Shown: piece after piece, positions 46,180 through 55,967 of the stretch
Position numbering within the stretch: position 1 is the stretch's first letter
Layout: every line of letters begins with the position of its first letter
Assembly (NCBI RefSeq): GCF_017353175.1
Contig: NZ_JAFMYW010000008.1
Coordinates: 1-64,000, forward strand
From: Fibrella forsythiae
GTDB taxonomy: Bacteria; Bacteroidota; Bacteroidia; Cytophagales; Spirosomataceae
Length of the DNA stretch: 64,000 nt
Reading direction: 5' to 3'
Translations under genes and position numbers: made by a program
The notes under the pieces: generated by a model
What the model saw: only the letters and a program-made list of their open reading frames with translations
Told to the model about the DNA's origin: nothing
Database searches by the model: none

Positions 46180-46683
46180 ATGAATCCCACACAAATTTTA
46201 TCGGCCGACCAGATCCGCCAGAAGGTCCGCCGCATTGCCAGTCAGTTGTATGAAACCAACTTCGATGAGGCCGCCCTTGTGCTGGCCGGCGTAGCGGGTG
46301 AAGGCTACGAACTGGCCCGCCGCCTGGCCGACGAGCTTAAGCAGATTGCCCCGTTCTCGGTAACACTGGTTCAGATTGATCTCGATAAGTCGCAAAAGGC
46401 CCAGCCTGTCATTGAACTTCCGGGCAGTTCAGGTACGTATACCGACCGGGTGGTAGTTCTGATCGACGATGTGCTGTACTCAGGCCGGACGCTGGCATTT
46501 AGTCTCCAGCCGTTTCTGTCGGTGCCGGTTCGCAAAATTCAGGTAGCCGTGCTGGTGAACCGGAACCACCCCCGCTACCCAATTGCAGCCGATTTCATTG
46601 GCCTGGAACTAGTCACTACGCTCAATGAACACGTCGACGTGATCCTGAGCGATTCAGCCCGCGAAGGCGTGTATCTACGTTAG
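46180..46683 (+). CDS. PyrR-like phosphoribosyltransferase
   Basis: 167 residues from MNPTQILSADQIRQK. Type I PRTase: VVVLIDDVLYSGRTLAF (residues about 91-107) is the PRPP-binding loop and matches the PyrR variant. LAGVAGEGYELARRLADELK is the N-terminal strand-helix. PyrR binds pyr mRNA or has weak uracil PRTase activity; no pyr genes are adjacent, so a catalytic role is as likely. Confidence 0.85.
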   Translation: MNPTQILSADQIRQKVRRIASQLYETNFDEAALVLAGVAGEGYELARRLADELKQIAPFSVTLVQIDLDKSQKAQPVIELPGSSGTYTDRVVVLIDDVLYSGRTLAFSLQPFLSVPVRKIQVAVLVNRNHPRYPIAADFIGLELVTTLNEHVDVILSDSAREGVYLR

Positions 46684-46713
46684 ATTCGGGACCTTACTGA
46701 TCCGTTTTTCAGT

Positions 46714-46772
46714 AAAAAAAGTCGTAGGCATACGCAACCTGTTTGCTGGTGCGTATGCCTACAACTTTTTTT
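46714..46772. terminator. Bidirectional intrinsic terminator
   Basis: 23-bp stem (46714-46736 / 46750-46772), one mismatch, seven A at one end and seven T at the other, between convergent genes. Confidence 0.9.
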
Positions 46773-46807
46773 GTTTCCAGGCAGAAAAGCATACCCGACT
46801 AACCGAC

Positions 46808-47704
46808 TTACACCATTGGTTTACCGCCCGTTACGCCGTAGATCATGCCTGTGATAAAGCTGGCCTCCTGCGAGGCGAGCAACACATACACCGGCGCGAG
46901 TTCAACTGGCTGAGCAGTGCGGCCAAACAGGGTATCGGCCCCGAATTTTTCGTATTGTTCTTTAGGCATTGTGGTCGGAATGAAGGGCGTCCAGACAGGG
47001 CCGGGGGCTACGGCATTTACCCGAACACCCTGCTCAATGGCTTCTTCGGCCAGGGCTTTGGTGAAGTTGGCGATGGCGGCTTTGGTGGCAGCGTAGGCCA
47101 GCAGTTGTGGCTTTGGCTGGTAACCCTGAATGGATGTGGTATTGATAATGGAACCGCCGGGTTTCAGGTGAGGCATTGCCGCCTTGCAGAGATAGAACAT
47201 GGCAAACACGTTGGTACGGAACGTCTGGTCGATTTCCTCGGCCGTGATCTCCGTAATTTTCTCATGCGTCATCTGATAGCCGGCGTTGTTCACCAGAATA
47301 TCCAGCTGGCCGAACTCGTCCAGCGCCTTCTGTACCAGTTGCTGGCAATGGCTTTCCTGCTGAATATCACCGCTCATCAACACGGCCTTCTGGCCCGATT
47401 CTTCCACCAGCCGGGCGGTTTCGCGGGCGTCGCTCTCTTCGTTCAGATAGGAGATGAGCACATCGGCTCCTTCACGGGCGAAGGCCAGCGCTACCGCCCG
47501 GCCAATCCCGCTGTCGGCACCCGTAATGAGCGCTTTCCGCCCCGTTAGCTTACCACTGCCTTTATATGACTGCTCGCCATAATCGGGTTTGGGGTTCATG
47601 GTGGCGTCTTGCCCTGGTGGTTGTTGCGGTTCCTGCTGGTCGTAGGGCGGGGCCGGATATTGGTAACGGGGGTCCTGGGGTTTCGAAAGGTCGATGGTTG
47701 TCAT
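46808..47704 (-). CDS. SDR oxidoreductase (YghA/GspB-like)
   Basis: 298 residues from MTTIDLSKPQDPRYQYP; the earlier start adds 58 unlikely residues. The Pro/Gln-rich N-terminal ~45 residues are typical of this branch. Rossmann motif TGADSGIGRAVA, NNAGYQ, catalytic Ser in NTTSIQG and Tyr-x3-Lys in AYAATKAA. It reduces aldehydes or oxidises alcohols with NAD(P); often stress-induced. Confidence 0.9.
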   Translation of the reverse strand: MTTIDLSKPQDPRYQYPAPPYDQQEPQQPPGQDATMNPKPDYGEQSYKGSGKLTGRKALITGADSGIGRAVALAFAREGADVLISYLNEESDARETARLVEESGQKAVLMSGDIQQESHCQQLVQKALDEFGQLDILVNNAGYQMTHEKITEITAEEIDQTFRTNVFAMFYLCKAAMPHLKPGGSIINTTSIQGYQPKPQLLAYAATKAAIANFTKALAEEAIEQGVRVNAVAPGPVWTPFIPTTMPKEQYEKFGADTLFGRTAQPVELAPVYVLLASQEASFITGMIYGVTGGKPMV

Positions 47705-47956
47705 TTGATTCGTGGTTTGAACGCCCCGAAACGGCCGTTTTCTGGCCTGGATGCCTGATCGGCACAGCAGCGGAGCTTTCTTGGTAACCCAACTCATCAG
47801 GGATGAGCCCGAGCCATGTGCCCGACAGTTAGCCAATGGGTCTATTCCCCTGGCCAGGTACGTTGCCCTGACTGACATTTCGCAGGTTTACAAAAACGTA
47901 TATTTGTCTGGCACTGGATACGTTACCTCGCAATTTCCTACCAAACCACACGCATC

Positions 47957-48916
47957 ATGCTTATTCCCGTTTACCGAAAAAACCTGCTTGTACTGCTTGG
48001 TTTTTGCCTTGCCAGCCTACCCACGCTGGGCCAGATTTTCCGGTTAGACACCGCGCTGAACGTTCCCAAAGAGGCTGGCCTTCATACCATCTCCGGCCTT
48101 GATTTCATCCCGGAGGCGGGTGTCTGGCAACTGGTTGGCGACCGGGGCGAGCAGTGGCGAACGCCCAGTCTGACCCACTACGAGCAGGCCATGCGAGGCC
48201 CCAATACCGGTTTGCAACTGGAAGCGCTACGGTATGATGCTGCCAGTCGCACGTATTTCGGCACCGTTGAAGAAAACGATGCAGGGAGTAGCTACGCGTT
48301 TTTCTGCCACGATTCGCTCCCCCGGGCTGATCAACCAAAGTCAATCACGGTATTCAATCGGATCACCCCCCTGCCTTTTCATAACAAAGGCATAGAGGGT
48401 CTGGCCCTGGGCGCCGACTCAACGGTTTGGCTGGCACCCGAAGCAGGCTGGGCACCCACCGATGGTAACCAGCCGACCGTACAGTTTTACCGCTACAACT
48501 GGTCAGGTACGTCGTTGAGCAACCCAAAGCAGTTTGGCTACCCCCGCGACCAAATGCCAGCGTTGGCATCTTCAGAGCGATACGGAGGTATCTCCGAAAT
48601 TCTGTGGTCGGGCAGAAATACGCTGCTGGTGCTTGAGCGCTTCTACGACGGCAGTCGGGATTCCTCGTTTGCCAAACTATATGAGGTCACGTTTGTCGAA
48701 AACACCTCGCTGGTTGCGCCAGCCAAAAAGCTGGTATTCGATTTCAACACCATGCTCAAGGGCAGCCGAATCGATAATCTGGAGGGAATGGCCTGGATGC
48801 CCGCCCAGTTGGACAGGCAGAGGCTCGTTATCATCTCTGACGACAACGGCGGGGATTGCCCCCGGGAAAAAGGCGGAAAATGCCAGTACACTCAGTTGAT
48901 TTTCCTTAGCAGATAA
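47957..48916 (+). CDS. Secreted phytase-like esterase family protein
   Basis: 319 residues with a signal peptide (LASLPTLGQ). Typical of the 'esterase-like activity of phytase' family: ISGLDFIPEAGVWQLVGDRG, GIEGLALGADSTVWLAPEAG, and LEGMAWMPAQLDRQRLVIISDDN near the end, a propeller-like repeat. The catalytic residues are not established for the family. Confidence 0.8.
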   Translation: MLIPVYRKNLLVLLGFCLASLPTLGQIFRLDTALNVPKEAGLHTISGLDFIPEAGVWQLVGDRGEQWRTPSLTHYEQAMRGPNTGLQLEALRYDAASRTYFGTVEENDAGSSYAFFCHDSLPRADQPKSITVFNRITPLPFHNKGIEGLALGADSTVWLAPEAGWAPTDGNQPTVQFYRYNWSGTSLSNPKQFGYPRDQMPALASSERYGGISEILWSGRNTLLVLERFYDGSRDSSFAKLYEVTFVENTSLVAPAKKLVFDFNTMLKGSRIDNLEGMAWMPAQLDRQRLVIISDDNGGDCPREKGGKCQYTQLIFLSR

Positions 48917-48917
48917 C

Positions 48918-48956
48918 GGTTAACTGGTTGCCTGGTTATCCAGTAACCAGTTAACC
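48918..48956. repeat. Small GGTTAACTGG-type inverted repeat
   Basis: GGTTAACTGGTTGCCTGG faces CCAGTAACCAGTTAACC with a 4-base loop. Same GGTTNACT units as the repeat at 62933; probably doubles as terminator between convergent genes. Confidence 0.65.
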
Positions 48957-48966
48957 AACTCCCCAA

Positions 48967-49269
48967 CTAGATTTCTTCCAGCAGCGTGCGGAAAGAGACA
49001 TACCGGTTGGCGTAGCGGTCGGCTACCTGCTGTTGCAGGGCAGGCTGGTGCAGGCTTTGGTAGGTCACAAAGTCTTCCATGGTCTGAAACCAATACTGAA
49101 ACGTGTAGGTAGCCCCACCGTTTTCGATTTCGGTCAGGAGTTTCAACGCGTTATTCTGCATGGTCAGGCCTGTGGCAACAACGGCAGGTACGTGCTCGTC
49201 TTTCATCCAGCGTAGCCACTCCCGCTCGATCTGCTGGTCGATATTGTAGGTGATATTGTAAAGAATCAT
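48967..49269 (-). CDS. DUF4286 family protein
   Basis: 100 residues from MILYNITYNIDQQIEREWLR; eight more residues upstream are in frame. A small ferredoxin-like domain with EWLRWMKDEHVPAV and TYTFQYWFQTMEDFVTYQ. Found across Bacteroidota; no known role. Confidence 0.82.
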   Translation of the reverse strand: MILYNITYNIDQQIEREWLRWMKDEHVPAVVATGLTMQNNALKLLTEIENGGATYTFQYWFQTMEDFVTYQSLHQPALQQQVADRYANRYVSFRTLLEEI

Positions 49270-49349
49270 TGAATCGTTGGGTAGTTGGGGCATGAATCAG
49301 CCGTTTGTCTGTTTCTTTGCACCAACATTAATTTTGATAAACCTACACT

Positions 49350-49784
49350 ATGTATACCGGATTAGTTCATGCCCATTCGGGGCTTCGCTGGGTCGCGCTG
49401 GTACTGTTGCTGGCGGCTGTTTTCGTGTCAGTTAGTCGCTGGATGGGAAACAAATCATTCACCGAAGGCAACCGCAAACTGTATCTGTTCACTCTTATTT
49501 CTGTGCATACCCAACTGGTGATTGGCCTGATTCTCTACTTCATCAGCCCGAAAGTTGATTTCAGCGGCATGAGCAATCGGGTTGTTCGGTTCTACAGCGT
49601 AGAGCACATCACCATTATGCTACTGGCTATCATTGCCATCACCATTGGTTATTCGCGCTCGAAGCGGGCCAGTGGCGATACGCAGAAGCACCGGCTGGTG
49701 GGTTTGTTTTACGGCGTCGGTCTGATTCTGATTCTGGCCGGCATTCCCTGGGCATTCCGCAATCTGGGAGCCGGTACGTTTTAA
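49350..49784 (+). CDS. Four-helix integral membrane protein
   Basis: 144 residues. Four hydrophobic helices (about 10-28, 45-66, 85-104, 117-137) with conserved-looking His residues in YTGLVHAHSGLRW, SVHTQLVIG and YSVEHITIM. The His spacing could bind haem, as in cytochrome-b-like proteins, but this is speculation. Common in Cytophagia, unnamed. Confidence 0.7.
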   Translation: MYTGLVHAHSGLRWVALVLLLAAVFVSVSRWMGNKSFTEGNRKLYLFTLISVHTQLVIGLILYFISPKVDFSGMSNRVVRFYSVEHITIMLLAIIAITIGYSRSKRASGDTQKHRLVGLFYGVGLILILAGIPWAFRNLGAGTF

Positions 49785-49976
49785 GAAACAGGGCTGAGTG
49801 CGTCGGCAAACAGGCTGCTAAATGGCGTTGACGATACCTTTCGGGGATTCGGCAACGCCATTTATCGTTTTGGCGTATTCAACCGGAGGGTACGGCGGTA
49901 GTATACATTATTCATTAATCTTCGGTTTTGCAGCAGGCTGGATGTTAATTTTGTAAATTCGATACAAAAGGCGTAG

Positions 49977-52058
49977 ATGAGAGACTGTGTACAGAAGAAA
50001 AAGGGGTGGCGATTCGCCGTTGGCGTAGCGTTGGTGATGATGGCCCTGGGGTGCAAAGTCGAGCAGTTTCCGCCCGAACTCTGGAGCGTCAGCCCGAACC
50101 GGTACGACATTGGCCGCCCGGTTGAGTTGCGGGGTGCCCAGTTTGGCAGCAGTCCGCTCGTTACGTTTGGGCAGGCAGAAACGGCAGTACAGGCTACGGT
50201 TCAATCCAGTTCAGATGGTAGCCTGGTGGTTCTTGTGCCCCGCATGCCCACCGGCCCCACTCAGGTTCAGGTAGCCAATAGTCAGGGGATGGCTCCACCA
50301 CTGAGTTTCACCGTTATCCAGCCGCAGCCTACGCTAAACGCCGACAACGCCGTTTTACCAACAAACGCCGCTCCCGGTGCCACTATCCGTATCAACGGTA
50401 ATAATCTGGACCTGCTTCAGACGGTTCTGTTCGATACTACCCGTGCTTCCTCGTTCACGGTTGTCTCACCAGGCGAAGTGCTCGTTACGATCCCGCCGAA
50501 GCTGTCGCGTGGCTTTGTTAAACTGAAGGTGGTTACAGAGGGCGGCACAACCAATGAGTTGACCTACCTGGTGGCTGGCACGCCTGAAATCACGGGCTTT
50601 TCGCCCAAACGGGTTCGCGTTGGGCAGGAGATCACTATTCAGGGCCGCTATCTGTCAGATGGTCTGCTTCGCATCAACCGGGCGGCTCCCGACCCCACCA
50701 CTACCCGCATTACCGACACCGAAATTAAAGCCATTGTCCCCGTCGATGCCACCAGCGGGCGACTCAGCGTAACGGTTTTCGAGCGACTGGTTGGCCTTAG
50801 TGCCGATAGTATCTATGTAGCCGGTACCCCGGTCATAACGACCAATCCGAGCCCGATGGAGGGAATCACCGGCGATAAGATTCTGCTGACAGGCCTGAAC
50901 CTACGCGACATTACGAGCGTGTCGTTTGGCAACACAGCGGCCCAGTTTCGTATTCTGAGCGATACGCAGATTGAGGCTACTGTACCTGCCCGCAGCCAGG
51001 ACGGCGAGATCACAATTAGCCTGAACGGCCTGGGTGGTAGTGTGTCTATTTCTCAGCCATTTATTTATATTCTCCCCCCATCCAACCTGGTTTTCACCCC
51101 GTTGCGGCGAGGAATCAATAAACTCGTGGTTGTAACGGGGCAGAACCTCCGGCGCATCCAGCAGGTAAGCCTGAATGGTAAGCCTGTCACGGTGAACGCA
51201 CGCAACGAAGGCACTGATTTTCAGTTTTTTGTACCGAGCGATGCTACTACCGGCCCTATTATAGCCACCAACCGGGCAGGCGCGGCTACGTCGGTGCGCT
51301 CGCTGACGGTGGTTCAGGCACCAGTTGTAACAGATTACCCGCGCCGCTGGCCTGCCGGTGGTCGAATGGTCATTAAAGGCAATTGGCTGCGCGACGCCGT
51401 CGTTCAGTTTACCGGTGCGGCAAACCCGGCCACCAATGACGGGCGCAACGACGATACAGAAATCTGGGTACGCGTTCCCGATGACGCACAGCCCGGTCAG
51501 TTCCGCCTTACCACCGACTCGCCAACGGCCTTCACCTCTGATGCTTTTACGCCTGTTCGGCCTGTGTCGGGCGTTGTTTTCACGCCTACAAAAGGCCGGG
51601 TTGGTGACGAGATTACGGTAACAGGTCAGTTTCTTGAAGACGTTACCGACGTTCGGTTTGGCGGGGGTGCTTCATTGGCCGCTACGTTCCAGCGCCTGGG
51701 TAACGGACAAATGAAAATCATTGTACCGGCCAACGCCGTTGATGGCACCATTTGCTTCACCAATCCGGCTGGCTTTGCCTGTACCACGGCGCTATTCGAT
51801 GTGCAGCGGGTAGTGGCGGGCGTGACCTTTACCCCAAAAACAGGTAAGGTGGGTACAGACGTTACCTTCACCGGTCAGAACCTGAGCGACGTCGTAGAGG
51901 TGCGCTTTGGTGGGGGCGTTTCAACGGCAGCCCGGTTCCGCCTTGTTGGCAACACGCTGATTGCCACCGTCCCTGCCGACGCCCTCAGCGGCACAGTCTG
52001 TCTGACCACTGATTCTGGCACGGTATGCACTACAGAGTCATTTGTTGTGACAAAGTAA
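49977..52058 (+). CDS. IPT/TIG-repeat lipoprotein
   Basis: 693 residues. Basic start, hydrophobic segment and a lipobox-like ALGC (Cys near 26). About eight IPT/TIG immunoglobulin-like repeats of ~80 residues follow, each with a version of FTPTKGRVGDEITVTGQFL and VRFGG. The last two are nearly alike. Lipid-anchored surface or periplasmic protein, probably binding glycan or protein. The stop codon lies in the following perfect hairpin. Confidence 0.85.
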   Translation: MRDCVQKKKGWRFAVGVALVMMALGCKVEQFPPELWSVSPNRYDIGRPVELRGAQFGSSPLVTFGQAETAVQATVQSSSDGSLVVLVPRMPTGPTQVQVANSQGMAPPLSFTVIQPQPTLNADNAVLPTNAAPGATIRINGNNLDLLQTVLFDTTRASSFTVVSPGEVLVTIPPKLSRGFVKLKVVTEGGTTNELTYLVAGTPEITGFSPKRVRVGQEITIQGRYLSDGLLRINRAAPDPTTTRITDTEIKAIVPVDATSGRLSVTVFERLVGLSADSIYVAGTPVITTNPSPMEGITGDKILLTGLNLRDITSVSFGNTAAQFRILSDTQIEATVPARSQDGEITISLNGLGGSVSISQPFIYILPPSNLVFTPLRRGINKLVVVTGQNLRRIQQVSLNGKPVTVNARNEGTDFQFFVPSDATTGPIIATNRAGAATSVRSLTVVQAPVVTDYPRRWPAGGRMVIKGNWLRDAVVQFTGAANPATNDGRNDDTEIWVRVPDDAQPGQFRLTTDSPTAFTSDAFTPVRPVSGVVFTPTKGRVGDEITVTGQFLEDVTDVRFGGGASLAATFQRLGNGQMKIIVPANAVDGTICFTNPAGFACTTALFDVQRVVAGVTFTPKTGKVGTDVTFTGQNLSDVVEVRFGGGVSTAARFRLVGNTLIATVPADALSGTVCLTTDSGTVCTTESFVVTK

Positions 52059-52135
52059 TCAGCAACGTACCTGCCTAAAAAAAAGGTTGCCGTTCATCTG
52101 GCAACCTTTTTTTTAGGCAGGTACGTTGCTGATTA
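52056..52135. terminator. 36-bp perfect stem spanning both convergent stop codons
   Basis: Arms 52056-52091 and 52100-52135 are exact reverse complements with an 8-base loop. Eight A and eight T make it a bidirectional terminator. Each arm carries an AGGTACGT motif, and each outer end is a TAA stop codon of the flanking gene. Confidence 0.93.
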
Positions 52136-53542
52136 CTGGATGCGTTTCCAGCGAAGTGCATTGATATTCTGACCAATGGTACGCCCTTCTTTCAGGCCCA
52201 CTTCATTATCTTGCCGGGTATGAATACCGCCCAGAAAACGCGAATACCCTGATTCTTCGGCGGCTTCCCAGAACGAACGAAACGAACGGGCCTTAAAGTC
52301 GGCATTGCGTTTTGTATCGCGAACGCGGCCAACGTGTGAATCATCGGTAAAGGCAAACGCAGAGCCGTATAGATCAGTCAGCACAATGGCAGCGGCAGCT
52401 GATTGCGTGGAGTGCCCCGATGCAAAGCCGGGGAAAGGCGGTGCAGGCCAGAATGGAACCCAGTTTGGGTCGATGGCCCGGCGCACGAACGTGTATGGGC
52501 GTTCATTGTTATACACGTATTTACACTTCCAGCAGGCGATGAAGGCGTCTGTAACGGCAATACCCACACGGGCAAACGTTTCGGCTGCCTTACCAAGCCC
52601 AACTTTATCGGTCTGAATGGCAATGCGCGCCAGGTTGTACGAGTGACCGGGCGGGGTAAATGTTTCGCTCGGATCATCGGCCCACCAGATAGACGTTTCT
52701 TTCTCTGCCTGCGAGAGGTTAATGTTCTTGGCGTACACTTCCAGGTACTGCGCAAAATAGGGCGAAGTTACCTGCGTTGAGATGGGTAGTGGTACCGGCA
52801 TAGGCATCGCTGCAGTACTGGCTAGCATGGTCCGGTTTTTACCCCAATACGGTTGCATCGGGATAGCACGGCCATTTTCAGTTGGACGCCACGTACCTGG
52901 CTCGGTAGAAGGCACAAAATCAGCAGGAAAGTTGCGGTTATACCCCTCGTGCCCGCCATCCGTCTTCGACCATTCGAAAATGGCTTGAGCTACGCTTTTT
53001 CCGTACGCTGCAGACCGGTTGCTGGCTACGGCATCTGTGCCTTTGTACTGGTTGAAGATAACCGTTTCAAGCGAATCGATTTTGGTTTTATAAGCGGCGG
53101 TGGTATTGGCAAACAGCCCACGCAGGATTTCGGCTTCGGCAGCGTTTGCACTTATTGCCCAGTTGTAGGTTTGCCCCGACTGCACAGTTGGCAACGTAGC
53201 TAGCCCCTGCAGTTGGCCAGCCATCGACTGGTTTCCGGGCATCCCCGCCACCAGCGATTCATACATGGCAAGACCAGCGTAGCTAAACGTACGCGAAGCA
53301 ACCGGAGGCGTTTGGCCAGGGCTATTCCGAACCAGTTTCAGGTGCATGCTGCTCCACTGGAGCGCTACGTCGTTGCTATACGAGTCGGCTGTGTTGGCTT
53401 GCGGAGTTACCGCCGTCTGATCTTCGTTGGGGCGGCAGGCTTGTAGCGCCGTTACGGCCAGCAGGGCGATGAAGCCATGCCGAATCGGGATGTTTAAGCG
53501 TACACGACGTAAAGAGAAAAACATCGGTATGGGTGATAGCAT
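52133..53542 (-). CDS. Vanadium-dependent haloperoxidase-like PAP2 lipoprotein
   Basis: 469 residues; a Met six codons in is also possible. N-terminal signal with lipobox LQAC. The phosphatase/vanadate site is complete: KCKYVYNNERPYTF (Lys, Arg), GFASGHSTQS (Ser-Gly-His) and SRFLGGIHTRQDN (Arg, His). Such proteins are either haloperoxidases or acid phosphatases; a secreted bacterial haloperoxidase-like phosphatase is the safe call. Confidence 0.86.
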   Translation of the reverse strand: MLSPIPMFFSLRRVRLNIPIRHGFIALLAVTALQACRPNEDQTAVTPQANTADSYSNDVALQWSSMHLKLVRNSPGQTPPVASRTFSYAGLAMYESLVAGMPGNQSMAGQLQGLATLPTVQSGQTYNWAISANAAEAEILRGLFANTTAAYKTKIDSLETVIFNQYKGTDAVASNRSAAYGKSVAQAIFEWSKTDGGHEGYNRNFPADFVPSTEPGTWRPTENGRAIPMQPYWGKNRTMLASTAAMPMPVPLPISTQVTSPYFAQYLEVYAKNINLSQAEKETSIWWADDPSETFTPPGHSYNLARIAIQTDKVGLGKAAETFARVGIAVTDAFIACWKCKYVYNNERPYTFVRRAIDPNWVPFWPAPPFPGFASGHSTQSAAAAIVLTDLYGSAFAFTDDSHVGRVRDTKRNADFKARSFRSFWEAAEESGYSRFLGGIHTRQDNEVGLKEGRTIGQNINALRWKRIQ

Positions 53543-53753
53543 AAGCAGATGAAAGGAAGAAGTAAATTCTTGACGAGGAGGCTGTTAATCTCCCGACTAC
53601 CACGCAAAAACGTTGCCAATTTTTGACCTCCATTTTCAACATATGATAAAAGCCGCTGACTAACAGACCGATTTCCCTTGATTTTTCTCTGTGTTCCGTT
53701 TATTTCGACCAAATATGATAGCTTACAGCTCGTCTTCTCCAATTTTTGCTTTT

Positions 53754-54716
53754 ATGAAATCCAGCTCATTTCTGCTATTTCTCCTGGCCCTGGTCAGCCT
53801 GTCTTCTGTGGTACAAGGGCAGAACCGCCGACGGCTGAATGCGAATGTTCAACCCTTGCCCACTACCGGTTCGCCGCTGCCGGTGATGATGGCTCCGCAA
53901 GCGCATTTGCTCGAAAGTGTTACTATGAGCAGTTCACTGATGAACCGGAGCGTTCGGTACTCGATCTATCTTCCACCCGATTACTACGTGTCTAACCGCC
54001 GCTATCCGGTGGTCTATCTCCTCCACGGCTACACCGATGACGAAACCGGCTGGACCCAGTTTGGCGAAGCAGATCGGATCATCGACGAGGGTATAAAGGC
54101 AGGTACGTTGCCGCCGATGATTGTGGTTATGCCCGATGGCGGCGTGACCTGGTACATGAATGACTACCTGAACAAAACACGGTACGAAGACATGTTTGTG
54201 ACAGAATTCATCCCGCACATCGACTCTACCTACCGCACCCGTACCAAACGGGAATATCGGGGCATTTCGGGGTTGTCTATGGGGGGGCACGGATCACTGC
54301 TGCTGGCCATGCACCATCCCGACCTGTTCGGCTCCTGCGCGGCCCTGAGCGCGGCCGTTTTTACCGACGAAACCATGAAAGCCATGCCCGACGACCAATA
54401 TAATAAGACGTTCAGCTTCCTGTTTAGCGGCCCCGTGAAAGGCGACGAACGGATAACGGCCCACTATAAACGCAACAGCCCCTTGACGCTGGCAACGTCT
54501 GCGCCGGAAGGTGACCTGAAGAAAGTACGCTGGTACCTGGATTGCGGCGACGACGACTTCCTCACCGCCGCCAACGCACAACTACATATGGCGCTCATCG
54601 GCCGGAAAGTTCCGCACGAGTACCGCGTACGCGATGGTGCCCATACCTGGACATACTGGCGCACCGGCCTGCCCGATGCCCTGAAATTTATCGGCTCGCA
54701 ATTCCATCAACAATAA
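53754..54716 (+). CDS. Secreted esterase (esterase D / feruloyl esterase-like)
   Basis: 320 residues from MKSSSFLLFLLALVSLSSVV, a signal peptide; the longer frame adds 21 residues. Alpha/beta hydrolase: YPVVYLLHGYTDDETGW with the oxyanion region, GISGLSMGGHGS with nucleophile Ser, CGDDDF with Asp and DGAHTWTYW with His. Similar enzymes cleave acyl groups from xylan or act on peptidoglycan-like esters. Confidence 0.86.
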   Translation: MKSSSFLLFLLALVSLSSVVQGQNRRRLNANVQPLPTTGSPLPVMMAPQAHLLESVTMSSSLMNRSVRYSIYLPPDYYVSNRRYPVVYLLHGYTDDETGWTQFGEADRIIDEGIKAGTLPPMIVVMPDGGVTWYMNDYLNKTRYEDMFVTEFIPHIDSTYRTRTKREYRGISGLSMGGHGSLLLAMHHPDLFGSCAALSAAVFTDETMKAMPDDQYNKTFSFLFSGPVKGDERITAHYKRNSPLTLATSAPEGDLKKVRWYLDCGDDDFLTAANAQLHMALIGRKVPHEYRVRDGAHTWTYWRTGLPDALKFIGSQFHQQ

Positions 54717-54719
54717 GCT

Positions 54720-54820
54720 AGTCTTCTGTTTACCGTTTACTGTCTTCTGTTGCGCTGCTTGTTAGAACGGTACGTACCTGAGCAGCGTAACAGAAGATAG
54801 TAAACGGTAAACAGTAAACT
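54720..54820. repeat. Heptad-armed intergenic inverted repeat
   Basis: 40-nt arms (54720-54759, 54781-54820) with about five mismatches. Units GTTTACCG/GTTTACTG; core TCTGTTGCGCTGCT / AGCAGCGTAACAGA. The loop contains ACGTACCT. Between the esterase and coaX. Confidence 0.85.
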
Positions 54821-54827
54821 CCTTTCC

Positions 54828-55595
54828 ATGACCCTTACTCTCGATATTGGCAATTCCGATGTGGTGTTTGGCCTGTACGACAACGACACCTGGCGCCACA
54901 TCTGGCGAACGCCCAGCTCACCCATGCAGCCAGCTGCTTTTTATCAGCGCAAACTTCGGCTCTGGCTACTGGAAGCCAATCTGACCCTAAGCCAGATTAC
55001 CCAGGCTACGATCAGCAGCGTGGTACCGGCCCTAACGGCCAATGTGCGCGAAGCAGTGGGCGATCTGTTCGGCATTGAGCCCGTGGTTGTTAGCCCGTCT
55101 GTATATGATCAACTGCCTGTAACTGTCTTACGGCCGCAGGAAATTGGTACGGACCTGGTTGCCAATGCCGTTGCTGCCCATACCCGCTACGAGCGACCCT
55201 GTATAATTGTTGATTTCGGCACAGCCCTAACCTTCACTACGGTAGGTGCCGACGGAAAAATTCTGGGCGTGGCTATTGCGCCGGGATTGAAAACCGCCAT
55301 CCGTTCGCTATTTGCCAATACAGCCCAACTTCCCGAAGTTCCCATTGAGCTTCCCACATCGGCTCTTGGCCAGAATACAGTTCATGCCATTCAGGCGGGC
55401 GTCGTGATGGGCTATGAGGGCCTGGTGCGCAGTCTGATCAACCGAATACGCAGAGAGGTAGGCGGTGAATGCCTTGCTGTGGCAACAGGCGGCCTGTCGA
55501 AAGCAATCCCGTCATTACACGATGAGTTCGTTGAGGTAATTCCGTCGCTTACCCTCGACGGGATCCGACTGATTGGCGATTATGCGCGGCGATGA
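54828..55595 (+). CDS. coaX: Type III pantothenate kinase
   Basis: 255 residues. ASKHA fold: LTLDIGNSDVVFGLY (residues 3-17) binds phosphate, GTDLVANAVAAH the substrate, CIIVDFGTALTFTTV the catalytic Asp, and TGGLSKAIPSL nucleotide. It phosphorylates pantothenate in CoA synthesis; K+-dependent and not feedback-inhibited. Starts 7 bases after the hairpin. Confidence 0.95.
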   Translation: MTLTLDIGNSDVVFGLYDNDTWRHIWRTPSSPMQPAAFYQRKLRLWLLEANLTLSQITQATISSVVPALTANVREAVGDLFGIEPVVVSPSVYDQLPVTVLRPQEIGTDLVANAVAAHTRYERPCIIVDFGTALTFTTVGADGKILGVAIAPGLKTAIRSLFANTAQLPEVPIELPTSALGQNTVHAIQAGVVMGYEGLVRSLINRIRREVGGECLAVATGGLSKAIPSLHDEFVEVIPSLTLDGIRLIGDYARR

Positions 55596-55967
55596 AAAAT
55601 GACCGCTGCCGGTACATTTCGCTGTAGATATAATTCCTCATCTGGCTGTTATCCAGGCAACTAGCAGTTTTTCTTTTTCTTAGTGACCGCAAAATGAGGC
55701 AATGGCTGTACAGGCCACCCAACGGCGAATAACAGACAAAAAATTAGCTGACCGAACCGTCGGCCAAATTTTATAGAGCCAACGGCGGCCAATTCTGATA
55801 TATTAATGTTTTTACATATATAAAATACCTATTCAAAACCGGCGTTGGAGGGCGGCTCCATCTGCTGCTGTGCCGTTGGCATGATATTCATTCAGGTTGG
55901 ATAGACCCGAGCCGGAATTGCCCTGAAAGCGATTCAGGAACAGTTCAAACGGGTCTTATCCAACGTT
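55596..55967. other. 372-bp gap without a recognised feature
   Basis: AT-rich in the middle (around 55795-55835, with repeated TATATA and TATTAAT). No hairpin of the heptad family, no RNA gene and no coding frame seen. Confidence 0.5.
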
